NCBI GenBank assembly: GCA_017893485.1
Contig: CM030362.1
Coordinates: 179,011,666-179,075,665, forward strand
Origin: Hemerocallis citrina
Taxonomy: Eukaryota > Streptophyta > Magnoliopsida > Asparagales > Asphodelaceae
Direction: 5' to 3'
Length of the DNA: 64,000 nucleotides
Shown here: positions 1 through 11,845 of the stretch, in pieces
How positions within the stretch are numbered: position 1 is the first letter of the stretch
How the letters are laid out: every line of letters starts with the position of its first letter
Notes under the pieces: model-generated
Database searches by the model: none
Told to the model about the DNA's origin: nothing
The model's input: only the letters and a program-made list of their open reading frames with translations
Program-made: the position numbers and the translations under genes

Positions 1-372
1 CGGTCGACAATGCTAACTTGAGACCTAGTTAGATAGGTCAAGTTTTTCAAATGGATGAAGCCGCCAACATTCGAAGGTCAACCCGACCCTACTGCAGCTG
101 ATGACTGAATTAGACAGATAGAGATAGTGTTCGAGGTACTGGAAACAGTGGAGGCCATCAAAGTAAAGATGGCTGCTATCCAACTAGAAAGGATGCAGGA
201 AAGTGGTGGCAGTCAGTGAAAAGGACTAGGGGTAATGCACCAGTGACTTGGGAGGAGTTCTTGGAAGAGTACAGGGATTATTACTTCCCCTTGGACATTC
301 AAAAGAAGAAAACAATGAAGTTCATGAACCTATAACAGGGAGGTATGACGGTCAGAGAGTATGAGACTAAGT
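1..372 (+). pseudogene. Ty3/gypsy gag fragment, left part (host of the whole nested stack)
   Basis: Translation in shifting frames gives a retrotransposon gag (Retrotrans_gag type) with the motifs MKPPTFEGQPDPTAADDWI-like, KWWQSVKR, VTWEEFLEEY and the start of an REYETKFTQL block. This is capsid protein of a Ty3/gypsy element, close in style to Tekay/Del gag. It has in-frame stops (for example after MNL near 331) and is not functional. The reading continues at 853-888 (TQLSRSVQEL) and again at 31,873 (ELVVDEDRKAKKFEQGL), so one gag gene has been opened twice by later insertions. The left end runs off the window. Confidence 0.8.
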
Positions 373-408
373 TGTAACACCCTATAGTTCTTAGAGTATA
401 TAATACTC

Positions 409-449
<41 letters not shown>

Positions 450-852
450 CATAAGGGTAATAATGTTGAATGGAAAAATGGTAATAATGTGGATTTAATT
501 AAATGAGATTGAGAAGGCTGTGCTTTGACAGCACGTGGAGGTGTAGGGTCCGGTTTCTCTCTTCTGTGCTGACGTCGTCAAAGAAAAAGAGGAAAGGAGG
601 GGGCAACCTATGCTTGCTGTTCACGTGTCATGGGGCCCATGGTGGCTGTGTGCAGCACACGTGAGAAGAGTTTTGAGTGTGGGATTGATTTGTCCCACAT
701 CGGAGGATTTGCATGATTAATTAATAATAAATAATATTGCCTATGATCAAGAGTCACCAAATTGGTTAACCATCTTTTGAGAGGCAGCCTGTGGTGGGCA
801 GTTGTACTAATAAATATATTAAATTGTCTGAGTTTAGGGCCGAGACGTTACA
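373..852 (+). mobile_element. 480-bp solo LTR in gypsy gag
   Basis: Starts TGTAACACCCTATAG and ends ACGTTACA, flanked by the perfect 5-bp duplication TAAGT (368-372 and 853-857). Removing it rejoins the gag reading frame. No internal coding domain is present, so it is a solo LTR left by recombination. It holds a (TA)n tract and a CACGTG box at 659-664. The orientation is taken from the TGTAACACC end and is tentative. Confidence 0.85.
414..448. repeat. (TA)n microsatellite
   Basis: About 17 uninterrupted TA dinucleotides inside the 480-bp solo LTR. Confidence 0.9.
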
Positions 853-888
853 TAAGTTCACTCAACTCTCAAGGTCTGTGCAGGAACT
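853..888 (+). pseudogene. Ty3/gypsy gag fragment, middle part
   Basis: A 36-bp strip between two insertions that reads TKFTQLSRSVQEL when joined to the left part. Its first five bases are the TAAGT duplication of the 480-bp LTR. Its last five (GAACT, 884-888) are the duplication made by the family F LTR. Confidence 0.75.
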
Positions 889-1985
889 TGTGACACCCCG
901 CAAAATAGGAAATGACAATTTTGCCCCTCATGTATTATGCTCGTGTATTTTGTACCGTTACTGATAATATTTGTAACGTGTTTCACTAGGTATTTTGGAT
1001 TCCGACTATTTATGCATTTCTCGTATTCTTAAATTCCTATTTGAGCCAACTGAAATATAAAATTCTGTTTTTTGTGTTTTTACGTGCTTTATACGTGTTA
1101 TCGATGCACGTATCGATTACGTATTTTTTACCGTTACGTGTAATATTTTCTATGTAATTCAATTATTTATTTTATGTATTCGAATTCGTTTTATAAATGA
1201 AAGTTCATTTTTCTCCTATTTTGATTTAAATATTATTTTACGTGCGGTGCACGTGTTTTCTATGTACATAGTGATTGCGTCGTGGAATATATAAAAATTA
1301 ATAAATATGTTTTTCTTATGTTGTATGTCGATTATCTTTAAATATTTTTCCGTTGAGAAAGTTGATTTCGTATTTTTACATGCGACACACGTGTTTGTGG
1401 TGCACGTATTTAAGCATATTCTTTTCAAAAAATTTCGGAAGTGTGTGTGTTTATTTTATTTTGTGCATGATGAATCTAATTTATAATTAAACTACACTAA
1501 TTTTATTTAAACATTTCCTATATATTATAAACCTATATTTTAAATTAAATAAATATATATATATATATATATGTGTGTGTATGAGTGAAGTGTATGTAAG
1601 TGCAAAGCACGTGCACGTGATTGGGCATGAAAAGAGTGGCTGGCTGTTTGCACATGGAGGGAAGTACACAATTTTTGAATTTAGGGGGTGGATTTAGTAG
1701 AGTTAGTGGACAAGTAGTTACTATAACCAATTAATTAAAAACCTATACATACCCCTAATCTTCACACTTTCTCCTCACCTTCTCCTTCTTTCTTCACCTA
1801 TCTGTCGAAATCAAACCAATTCAGCAAAGCCCTGTGCTTCTCCACCTACTCACATACAAACATATATATACCTATCTTCCATTCCTTCTCCTCTGCCTAA
1901 TCCGAAACCAAGCCTCCAGCCATCTCTCTGTTGCTTTCTCCACCATCTCTCTGTTGCTTTCTCCACCTACCACATATACACCATC

Positions 1986-1989
<4 letters not shown>

Positions 1990-2052
<63 letters not shown>
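1990..2052. repeat. (AT)n microsatellite
   Basis: About 31 AT repeats in LTR F1, downstream of the likely promoter. It produces spurious poly-Tyr/Ile reading frames on both strands. Confidence 0.9.
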
Positions 2053-2054
<2 letters not shown>

Positions 2055-2959
2055 TGTAGATATATATGCATATGTAAAGATGAGAAGATGCTTCCTGTGC
2101 TTTACTGTTACTTTGCCGAAAATGAAGATGCTTCACTGTTGCTTTGCCAAAATGGTGTTAGTGGCTTTCTCTTTGTGCACGGAATTCGATGAGGCGAAGC
2201 GGAGTTCTCTTAGAGCTAGTTGAGGAGTTTTTGCTACTAGGAGCTTCTCATTCTAGGAGTTCGATTGCTTGTTAAATTCTTCAATTTTGGGTTGGTGTTT
2301 CTAAAATTCTTTCTAAATTAGGAGTATGATGTATGCTAGTGATAAATGGTTTATTTGTTAGATTTTAATTGGTATGATGAAAGTAGATTGCATGCTAGTT
2401 GATGTAAAGTTTAATTGCTAAATTTTGATTAGTGTGATAGATGTGAATTGCTTAATTTATTCTCTAAAATTTGTTATGATGCTTTATTAATATATTTGCA
2501 TGCTAAAGTTCATGCAAATTGATGAATCATGATTGTATGAAAAATTGATGCGTGGTAGAATATTTCCTATTATAGTCAAAATAATGCAATCTGTATGAAA
2601 AATGATTTTTTTAATGCTAATGTGATAAAGAAATTTCGAATTAATCTCACTAGTATTATTTATGAGTATAGAAATTTTTAAGGAGTTGTGACGAAAAACA
2701 ACATTTTGTTTTGAAAATTGATTATATATGTTTTCTAATACAATTTGGGAGGAAGCTTTTGTTACATTGTCAAAAGGAGAATTTTATAAAGTTTGAATAT
2801 AACATACTATACAGTATTTTGATAGAAAATGTTCTGGAAAAGAATTAAGTTTTTTGAATGGGTACAAATTGATTGAAAGATCGAGTTTATTAAAGGAAAA
2901 TTAATTACAATGCAGTATATACAAAAATTACTTAACCATTTTCATATCCTTTAGTCACT

Positions 2960-3055
2960 CAAGACCAAGTGGTCTTCGGGTGCGTTGTTGGTGCGTTACT
3001 GTAGCTGAGCGGAGCTTTCGGTCTGGTTTCGAGTCTTGTTAGAGACTCTGTTTTT
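2960..3055 (+). other. tRNA-like module 1 in LTR F1 (B-box-like)
   Basis: The segment following 'agtcactcaagaccaag' contains GGTTTCGAGTC near 3,027, close to the RNA polymerase III B-box GGTTCGANTCC, and an upstream G/T-rich stretch where an A box would sit. The homologous part of the other F copy (about 46,990-47,060) has GGGTTCAATACC. This looks like a degraded tRNA-derived head as found in SINEs. It is not a functional tRNA: I see no cloverleaf. Confidence 0.35.
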
Positions 3056-3088
3056 ATGAATTTCGATTTAATTCAAATTACCGAAAGT

Positions 3089-3092
<4 letters not shown>

Positions 3093-3146
<54 letters not shown>
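3093..3146. repeat. (AT)n microsatellite
   Basis: About 27 AT repeats between the two tRNA-like modules of LTR F1. Confidence 0.9.
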
Positions 3147-3151
<5 letters not shown>

Positions 3152-3164
3152 CTCATAGTGTAAC

Positions 3165-3275
3165 AGTTAGTCTTCATGGACTTATTGGTTTTCGGGTGTG
3201 ATTTGGGATACTGTTCACAGGCGAGTTTGGCTCTTGGTTCTGAGTTCGAATTCGACTTTTGCCACTTTGTTTCTT
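3165..3275 (+). other. tRNA-like module 2 in LTR F1
   Basis: A second module with a B-box-like GAGTTCGAATTCG near 3,241, matching GGGTTTGAATCTG near 47,196 in copy F2. The two modules lie about 200 bp apart in both copies, so the pair is a property of the family rather than a chance hit. Confidence 0.35.
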
Positions 3276-4658
3276 TTTTTGAGTTTTTTTGGTATTTTAA
3301 GTTGTTAAGTGAAATAAAAATTGGGAAAAAGTTCTATTATTCTTCTAAAATTGTTTAGACTTTATAAAAATTATTTCTACAATATTTTGATATATTTTGT
3401 GAGTATTGAAAGAGGATTTTACATTAAATATTGTTGGAGGACTCGATTTTTATTGATTAAAATGTGACTATTGTTTAATTTAAGAGAAATGAAAGTTTGG
3501 AATGCACTTAGATTCTTCTTAATGAGATTTTATGGTTATTAATATTTGATTATGAGAATATTTGAAATGCACACAATGTATGAATGATTAAATTGATAAA
3601 AGAAGTCGAAATGAGATACTTGATGTTATAAGTTTATAAAAGAAAAGTTTTTCTTTGAGAAAGAGTTTATGAATAAAGAAATTAAAATATTATTTTGAGA
3701 TTCAATGTAACATATTGTAGATCTCTAGAAAGAGATAGTTGTTGGAATCTAGAGGCTAGGCGAGACCCTATGTCCCAAAAAGAGAATACGAAATATGGAT
3801 ACGTGACTATGCCCAGCAAATGATTTTCATCATCCATAAGCAGTCAGGATCTTTATAACATTTCACAGGAATATCAGAGTAGGAAGCAAGAGAAGTCAAC
3901 TACGTATGCATATATGAATCAATATACCGATAAGAATTTACTTGATTTTTTTTAATAATCTCAAATAAACCAGATCTAAACAAGTCAATAATCCTGGGTC
4001 AGATTGCCCAAATACAAAATAATCTAAGTAACAAATACAATTATTCAAAATAGGCAACGGGAAATAAAAACAATAGTAGAAAGAACTCCAGGATCTAAAA
4101 TCTTAGATCTCCTACTCCATCCGGCAGATGATCTCCAAAATCTGCAATTTAACAAATTACAGGAAGAGGAAAAAGAAACAAAAAGCCCGTCAATGCAAGT
4201 TACGGGCCGCTTGTAGTGCAGGCACAAGTACATGAGAAAAGATAAACAAATAGCATGGAATAGACATGGCAACAAAATAGAACAGCTAGCATGAATCATG
4301 AACAGAATCAAGTAATGTGGTGAGATAACAGGTATATATGATATGTACCAGGTAACAGGTATCATGCAAGCAAGTAAACATTTAAAAGGTGTCAAGTAGC
4401 ATGTACAGGTAATCATGTATTTGGTAAGCATGTAACAGGTATTATGTCATGTCATGTGTTATATTTATTACTATCTAGGCAGCACTTCATGCATCCCAGG
4501 TTTTTACCACATGGTTGCTATTTACTTGCAAATTTCGTTTAGGCCTAGCGGTGGGTTTCTATAGGGCCGTGTACTCAGGTGTCAAGTAACAGGTAACAGG
4601 AACAGTTTCATGAATCAAATAGTAACAGGTACTCGAATCAACCAATTCATGCATCAAC

Positions 4659-4795
4659 AGGTTCATGAATCAACAGGTAACAGGTACACGAATCAACAGA
4701 TTCATGCATCAACAGGTAATAGGTACATGAACCAATAGATTCATGCTTCAATAGGTAAAAGGTGCACGAACCAACAGGTACATGCATCAAACATA
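4659..4795. repeat. 39-bp tandem repeat, about 3.5 copies
   Basis: Units at 4,659, 4,698 and 4,737 plus a partial copy at 4,776. Each follows the plan AG(G/A)TTCATG…CAACAGGTAA…AGGTACA…GAA(T/C)CAA. Further CAGGTA(A)CAGG fragments extend the same low-order repeat to about 4,330-5,000 in LTR B. Confidence 0.8.
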
Positions 4796-6520
4796 AAGTA
4801 CAACAGGTTCATGTATCAATATGAATCAAATGGGAAACACGGCCCCCTTCTGAGTACACATACCTATATTATCCATTACTATGGTCTTTCCCTTAAACCC
4901 GGCTTGATTACTTATTATTATTATTAAACAGGCACGTATGTGTCACAAACAGGACAAAAATAACATGGCATGAACAAGTAACAGGTTCGGCTTGGAAGAT
5001 AAACATGCACAGGTTATAGGCAACACATAAAAAGGTTAGAACAACGAAAATTCTAGTTCAGGACAGCAAGATAGTACTGCACTAAATCTGGAATTTCCGT
5101 TGCTACAAACATGCAAACCAGGATCCGTCAAAGAGTCTGGAAAATAGACTCCCGGCCAAATCCATCAAGTATATACAAGTCAAATGGTATTTCACAAAAA
5201 TAAGCCTCGAAACAGAATTGTATCCAGAAAACATGTTCAGCCAGAAATCAAAAGTTTGTACTCATAAACTAAAAAACAGCATAAAAACTCACTGATTAAA
5301 TCCAAAAAAAATCTGGGGTATTCCCTAGTATGTTTAGTAACAGAAGATAGAGTTTCATAATTTTCCAACATAAATATAATACTCAATGAAAATCAGAAAG
5401 CAGTAAGAAACAGCAGTTTTGTAAATTTGAAATTATAAACATAGCAGTACTAAAATAGCAATATCTCACAAAATATAAATCGAAATCCAGATCCGTCAAA
5501 AGAGTGATAAAATATGTACAGTAGGCTACAATTCATATTAACAAAGATTTTATGAAAAGCAAGTAGAAACAGGTTGAAATTTAGGTTCTTTACTGAACAG
5601 CATGAAAATTCTACAAGTATAGTTGTTATTTGCATGCATAAAATAGTTTGTAAAACTCATCAATTAAATCCACAAAAATTCAGTGTTAATCCCAATCAAA
5701 TCTATTTGTAATCAGCAAAATATTGGATCAAAGTAATACTTTTAACATCAGAATAAAAATAGATTTCTCTACAGAATTTATATAAAACTGATTCTAAAAT
5801 TTTTCTACACCTCTGTAGTAAAACAGTCATAACTCGCATCTCATAAAATGAAACTGAGATCTATCACAAGATTTGGAAAGTAGATAGAATTCTCTACAAT
5901 TCATATTCACAAATAATTTTAATATACTGGCCTTAATAGGGTCTAAAATACTGAATGAAAACGGGGTAGTAGAAAATACAGAAATACTCTTCGTGCATAA
6001 AATCATCTAGCTCATATAAAACTCATCCAAAACATAAAAAACTTGAAATATAGTGTATGTACTAAATGTCCAAACAACATGGTGTAGGGTGTTTAGCAAG
6101 TCAACAACAAGTATACTATAACTAACACAACCAAGCACACGATATTACATGAACGACATGCATGAACAAGAAGTGGTTATCCCTAAGTTATTTCATGTCA
6201 TGTGTGTAATGAGGCAACTACGGACGGGTCAGCAGAATAGAGACAAGATATAATAAGGGTTTGTACATAAGAATTGTCTCTAGAACACAACTACACTACA
6301 TGCGGTATTTAGTACATGTATTACACAAAGAAAAGAATACTAGTTACTTGCCATGAAATTGACGACGAAAACGATGAGGAGACGAGAATAACGGGAACGG
6401 ATTCCCTAGCATGAACACGATCGGCACGGATGTTGATGATGGTCAAGATCAAGATGACCGTACGGCTAGATCCAAGAGCTGACGATGATCACGATCAGAT
6501 CTGACGATCCAGATCTCCCT

Positions 6521-6547
6521 GATGATGATGATGATGATGATGATGAT
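6521..6547. repeat. (GAT)n microsatellite
   Basis: Nine GAT triplets inside LTR B, within a 200-bp stretch unusually rich in GATC. Confidence 0.85.
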
Positions 6548-7608
6548 TAAGATCGATCGATCGAACGGCTGCGATCAAAGGAAGTTGATGATCATCATGA
6601 TCATGATGATCAAGAGGAGATCAGACGGTCCACAATCAAAGATGATCAAAACCAACCAAATAGAAAAGCTTGGCTCTAGCTTGGCTCCGACGGCGGCCGG
6701 TGATGCTCAGGGCGAGGCTGATGGCCGGAGGAGACACATGGAAGAGGCGGAGGTCACTGGCTGGCTGATAGCGCGTCGACGGAAGGACACAACGCACAGG
6801 GGGTCTGATGCTGCTGACGTTGCCGCGGCGGCGACTGGGGGTGTGCGGCACTGCAGACAGCTAGGGGAGGCATTGGGGTTGACGACTGGTCGGCAGTTGC
6901 GTCGCGAGGAGTCGCGACAGGGAGGGTCACTGTAGAACCCCGAATTTCTAATATAATATCTTAGAAAATACGTGGCACAAATCCCAGCATCAACTTCAAT
7001 GTAATAATAAACAAAGTCAACACCAATAAAATTTTAAATTTTCATTTCAATAATCATTTACATAGCACAGCGGAATACAATACACCTTAAATCAAAATTT
7101 CTTTTCTTTACAACAATTTCTTTTACAACTCATAAGTCATTACATCACTTGAACTCAAGCATCCAAATTCGAGCCTTAAGAAATCACCTGTAAAATATGA
7201 GGCTAGAGATAACCCTAACCCCCAAAACTAAAGGGGTCAGCCATAAAGGTGTGAGTAACATAAACAAGCAACATAAGTAAAGCATGGATTTATCAACAAC
7301 AGAACATAACAAGAGTAAATGAATATAGGAAATCACAAATGCGAAAAATACAACGAGTGAAGCTAGACTAAGTGTCAAGTGTAGAAAACTGGAAAACCAC
7401 ATGCGTGAAACCAAATCAAGAAAACAAAATTTTATATGCTGACTCTTTAATGCGTACTTGTCAGAGTCTATGCATCCAACTCTACATAGGTCCGGTGTAA
7501 GCCCTTAACGTCTCCACATTATAGGGTTTAATCCCCCGCTATGCAACTAATCCTAACACGATCACTACTACGAGAAAAAGATACACTGTGAGTATTAGCC
7601 CATGCCCC

Positions 7609-7830
7609 GATAATTCCGGAGGTCAAACTCTATCCACAGATAATTCCGGAGACAATTTCACTCACACCTGGGAATCTTCGAGAATACCCCACACCACAAG
7701 CAATGGCACCTCATCACACGAATACCACATGTGCGTCGCCTCGACCCCGATAATTCCGGAGATCAATCCCACACTACAGGTAATTCCGGAGACTATTTCC
7801 CTCACACCTAGATAATTCCGAGGATTATCT
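7609..7830. repeat. TAATTCCGGA short-repeat array (left LTR of C)
   Basis: The string TAATTCCGGA, with the TCCGGA palindrome, occurs near 7,611, 7,641, 7,751 and 7,781, with a mutated copy at about 7,813. Between copies are related strings such as 'tttcactcacacc' and 'cccacac…ca'. The right LTR has the same array at about 24,591-24,810. Confidence 0.85.
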
Positions 7831-8226
7831 CACACCGCAAGCCATACTGAGATCCATAACCCATATTCTCATTCATCATATCACCACTAGTGCCTGTCCT
7901 TATTATTTAGGTTGTTTTATTACTTTACGAATCTCCTAGAGTTGGCGTACCCTACTGGACTTAACTCAACAACTGATCAACTAAAATTGCCTCAACAGGT
8001 CCAAACATAAATATCTCAACTGCCGGTATACTAAGGTCACACACACCCTCTAGAGACTCACACACGATAGCCAAACTAAACTTCCAACATAAATTGCTCA
8101 GTTAACTTACTTGAAAACATATGTTCAGTAGAAGATAAAATATTGAATAGTAAGTTATATATTAAAAACATTTAGAGGATAAATCATTTAACAGAACATT
8201 AAAATATGTATAGATATATCAGTATC

Positions 8227-8575
8227 AGTCGACTACAAAAACAATCGGTCGACTGTCCAGAGAGAAAATCCAATAGCTTTGAGGAAATAATTCTAAGTAT
8301 TATAAGTCGACTCAAAAAGGTCATAGGTCGACTGTTCAGAGAGAAAAATCCAATAATCTTTTAAGAAAATAATTCTAAGTATAGCAGTCGACTTTAAAGG
8401 GTATAGGTCGACTCTCCAGAGAGAAAAATTACAATAACTTCGAGAAAATAATTCTAGGTGGTACCAGTCAACTGTAAAAGTCATCAGTCGACTGTCCAGA
8501 ACGAGATTTCAAGAAAAACTAGAGAACATTGCAGCTAGGTCGTGTTGGTCGACTGAGAAGTCATACCAGTCGACT
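8227..8575. repeat. Array of five AGTCGACT pairs (left LTR of C)
   Basis: Palindromic (A/G)GTCGACT sites occur as pairs at 8,227/8,247, 8,305/8,326, 8,386/8,406, 8,466/8,486 and 8,547/8,568. The two members are always 20 or 21 bp apart, and pairs recur every 78-81 bp. Most second members are followed by GTCCAGAGAG or a close variant. The right LTR has the same array at 25,209-25,560. The same paired motif is found in the unrelated copia element D. Confidence 0.9.
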
Positions 8576-10044
8576 GTCGACCTACAGACTGCATACTTTT
8601 GGTTGTGCACATTTCAACCGATACGTAGTTTTACTTTATGAAAACGATTTCTACGAAAAGCTTATTTCTTATATGATCAAATACAACTTGTAGGACATAT
8701 AATAGTCCATAAAACTAAATCAAAACTACTTGAATTTGTAAAATAGAGATTTTGTTTATTTCTTTCGATTAAAACATGAATTGTGCATATAGTCAAATAT
8801 AAAGTTTTTCTTAAAATTTCACTGATCACCGAAATAGTTTCGTATTCAGATCCAAACCATATAAATACCAAATCTCAATGAAAATCCCAATTTGGATTCA
8901 TTTCTACAAACTCACTAAATTATCAATTTCGATTTTTAAGACATGATCTCTTGATTCATAAATTCTTTCTCCAAATTTCTCAAAAACTGAATCGTCATTA
9001 TAACTCACAACCATAATCAAATTATAACATCACCATATCTTGTTTCATTCAACAAATACTCAAAAGTGATAAAAGTCTCATCTTTATTAGATGCATGCAT
9101 AAAATCAACCATATTCGGTCAATCCAACATTAATCCCAAAAGAAATAGTCTACCCATGATTTCTAATAGGAAATTCATCAATCTCGAGTTACCCACATAC
9201 AATTTTATTCATAAACAAATAGGGTTTCACAAGATCCAATTTTAATTCATCCAATCCATCATATACGGATTCATACTTAAACCCTAAACATGCTTTCTAG
9301 CAAATAAAGTTCAACATCCAAGATCCATTAAAACATTCATATCATTCGCATACACATTCACAAAATAAAAGAAGACAAACAAGTCACTCACATACAACAT
9401 GCACAAAGAAAATAAAACACAACAAATCACTCACCTCGAATGAAGAAAATCTGGTAACAAAACCTTTCTTTGGCGAAATCCAAGATCCTCTCCTTCAATC
9501 TCCAAGAATAATAAAACCTTTGTGTTGTGCAGCGAAAGACGGCTGCACTCCACCTCTTTTAAATACCCGGGATAGGAGAATTAGTGTTTTTAAACACATT
9601 TGCAAAATAACCCCATGAAAATATAACTTTACATAAATAGATCCCTATAGTTGGAAACTTGATAAAATCAATTAAATTGAGATTTAAAAGCAAAATAAAC
9701 TCCTTATTCTCAGTTGGCACTATTTGAAAAGTCCAGAAAATAGTTTTGCACTTTCACCCCTCAAAATGACAATTTTGCAAAAAGATCATTCTTTTTCGTA
9801 ATATTGCAAATAGATCCAATTAATATCAGAAAAATCTAGAAAAATTATAAATAAATCCCAAATAATACATGATGATTTTTCATAAAAAAAATTTGGCTTT
9901 TGAACATCTCAAGAAGATATTTGCACATGTTTTGCACGTGAAAAAAGATAGATTTTCAGAAAAATATTTATTAAATCTCCCAAAATTCATTTTAATTCAT
10001 TTATAAACCTTTAAAAATAATATTTAAAAATACGGGGTACTACA

Positions 10045-10070
10045 TCACTCCGTCCTTAGAAGAGTTCTGT
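10045..10070 (-). promoter_or_regulatory. Polypurine tract of element C
   Basis: On the minus strand the bases just before the 3' LTR read CTAAGGACGGAGTGA. This resembles the 'AAGGACGGA…AGGGGGG' tract of Tekay-type elements with substitutions. It would prime plus-strand DNA synthesis. Confidence 0.5.
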
Positions 10071-10244
10071 CCTCAGAACTATTACTAATGAGGTCCAAAA
10101 TAAGAATGATCAAAGAAATTGAAATCTCATAAATGAACCATAATTCGAAACATTCACATAGAAAGACATATCAAACAAAGGAAATACCACTCAATCCAAT
10201 AGTACAATCATCCAAAGAAATACCATCACATAAATAAGATACAA

Positions 10245-11845
10245 TCATATAAAAAGCTCAGGAAAATCCTTCTGCATGCGATCATCTGGCTCCCAAGTAG
10301 CCTCCTCGAACTGCTGATTCCTCCACAGCACCTTGACCATAGGTATCACCTTACTCTTAAGAACTTTCTCTTTACGGTCAACGATCTCAACAGGCTGTTC
10401 CTTGTAACTCAAGATAACCTGTAGACCTTCAGGAATTTCTACCAACTGATGATTCTGATCTGGCACATACTTCCTCAACAATGACACATGGAATACATCA
10501 TGCACCTGTGCCAACTCCTCCGAAAGCTCCAACCTATATGCTGCCTTGCCAATCTGCTCCACAATCCTGTACGGCCCAATATAACTTGGCTCCAACTTGC
10601 CTCCCTTACCAAATCTGATCACTCCTTTGGTCGGAGACACCTTGAGGAAAACTGCATCCCCAACCTCAAACTCCAAGTCCCTTCGTCGAGTATCAGCATA
10701 ACTCTTCTGCCGACTCTGACTCTCAACCAACCTCTTGAGAATCAGCTCAATCTGCTCTGACGTCTTTTGCACGATCTCATGACCAAACATCTGCCTCTCA
10801 CCAACCTCGTACCAACACACAGGTGTCCTGCACCTTCGCCCGTACAAAGCCTCATACGGCGCCATCCCGATACTCGCATGGTAACTATTATTATAAGCAA
10901 ACCCAACCAATGCCAAGTATATCTCCCAGCTACCACCAAAATCCATAACACAAGCCCTCAGCATATCTTCCAGCACTCGATTCACCCTCTCGGTCTGACC
11001 ATCAGTCTGTGGAGGTACTGAAATCAGTTTTGGTGCCCAAAGCTGCTTGTAGGCTCTTCCAAAACCTTGAAGTGAACCTTGCATCCCTGTCAAAAACAAT
11101 CGACACAGGAACTCCATGAAGCCTCACAATCTCACCAATGTATAACTCAGCCAATTTCTCCAACGACCAAGTAATCTTCATGGCTAGAAAGTGACCCGAC
11201 TTAGTCAAACGGTCCACAATAACCCAAATCGTGTCATTGCCCTTCGAACTCCTCGGCAAACCCGTGATGAAATCCATACTGATATTCTCCTATTTTCACT
11301 CCAGAATGGGCAACGGCTGTAACAAACCTTCAGGTCTCTAATTTTCTACTTTGATCTGCTGACAAGTCAGACACCTTGCCACAAAATCTGCCACATCCCT
11401 TTTCATACCAGACCACCAAAAGTGTTATTTGATGTCCTTGTACATCTTCGTGCCTCCAGGATGTACTGACAATAAGGTACTGTGTGCTTCCTGCAAGATA
11501 CTCTCTCTCAAATCTGCATTATTGGGAACACACAACCTCTCAACCATCCAAAGAACTCCATCTTGGACACAAAACTCTGATAGCTTGCCTTCTGAAACCT
11601 GTTGCAGCATCTTCTGAATCTCTAAATCTGATCTCTGACCTTCCACAATCCTCTCTCTCAAGGTAGGTTGCAACCTCAACTAAGCCAAAGATGCCCCTAA
11701 ACCCTGCAACACCATCTCGATACGTGCCTGATCAAACTCTGCTGTCAACTCGCTTCGAGTAGTGATCAAACTTGATAAACTACTCTTCCTGCTAAGTCCA
11801 TCAGCTACCACATACGCCTTGCCCGGATGATACTTGATCTCAGGA
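10245..11845 (-). pseudogene. Element C pol, downstream part: RNase H end, integrase, chromodomain-like tail
   Basis: Read right to left, this begins with the RNase H terminus (KYHPGKAYVVADGLSRKS). Next comes the integrase zinc finger, with an H-x6-H pair near 11,450 and CLTC near 11,365. The integrase core has MDFITGLP (first Asp), FDRDARFTS (second Asp) and [14 protein letters not shown] (Glu). Then come APYEALYGRRCRTP and, at the end, EEATWEPDDRM…FPELF. That end is the GATWE-type tail of Tekay/Del chromoviruses. In-frame stops near 11,425 and 11,340-11,290 and a frameshift near 11,010 break it. The upstream part lies at 21,887-23,611, separated by insertion D with TSD CGAAT. Confidence 0.9.

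Larger units (their letters stand above)
889..3770 (+). mobile_element. Long solo LTR, family F, left part (copy F1)
   Basis: Starts TGTGACACCCCGC at 889. The other end (…GGGGCGTTACA) is at 31,872. The duplication GAACT is perfect (884-888 and 31,873-31,877). The same family is present uninterrupted at 45,337-48,784. Shared landmarks are the ACGTGC-rich 5' region, a start-site region near 1,740-1,830, two tRNA-like modules and a conserved 3' block (31,020-31,872 against 47,930-48,784). No gag or pol belongs to it, so it is a solo LTR, now split by element B at 3,770 (TSD CCCTA). Confidence 0.8.
3771..6930 (-). mobile_element. Solo LTR B, left part (minus orientation)
   Basis: On the minus strand the LTR starts TGTAACACCTG (at 30,845) and ends TTTTTGGGACA (at 3,771). 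The flanking duplication CCCTA is perfect (3,766-3,770 and 30,846-30,850). Without the nested elements it is about 3.9 kb and carries no gag or pol, so it is a solo LTR. It shares a 'GGTTTAAGGGA' core (near 4,890) with the E family (near 29,213 and on the minus strand near 54,975), so B and E are distantly related. It holds a 39-bp tandem repeat and a GATC-rich stretch. Confidence 0.75.
6931..10044 (-). repeat. 3' LTR of element C (3,114 bp)
   Basis: Bounded by TGTAGAACCCC on the left and GGGGTACTACA on the right. It matches 23,913-27,014 along its length. It contains a five-copy TAATTCCGGA array (7,609-7,830) and a five-pair AGTCGACT array (8,227-8,575). On the minus strand it begins TGTAGTACCCCGTA. 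Confidence 0.92.

Noticed and set aside
1834..2223. 129-codon frame with Tyr/Ile run
   Set aside because: It runs through an (AT)31 microsatellite inside LTR F1; the opposite strand gives an equivalent frame. No domain.
2960..3275. Genuine tRNA genes
   Set aside because: Only B-box-like strings are visible. No acceptor stem, anticodon arm or terminator could be drawn.
8227..8575. CRISPR-like array (regular short repeats with spacers)
   Set aside because: Repeats are 8-bp palindromes in pairs within LTRs of a plant retrotransposon, and the 'spacers' are themselves similar to each other. No cas genes.
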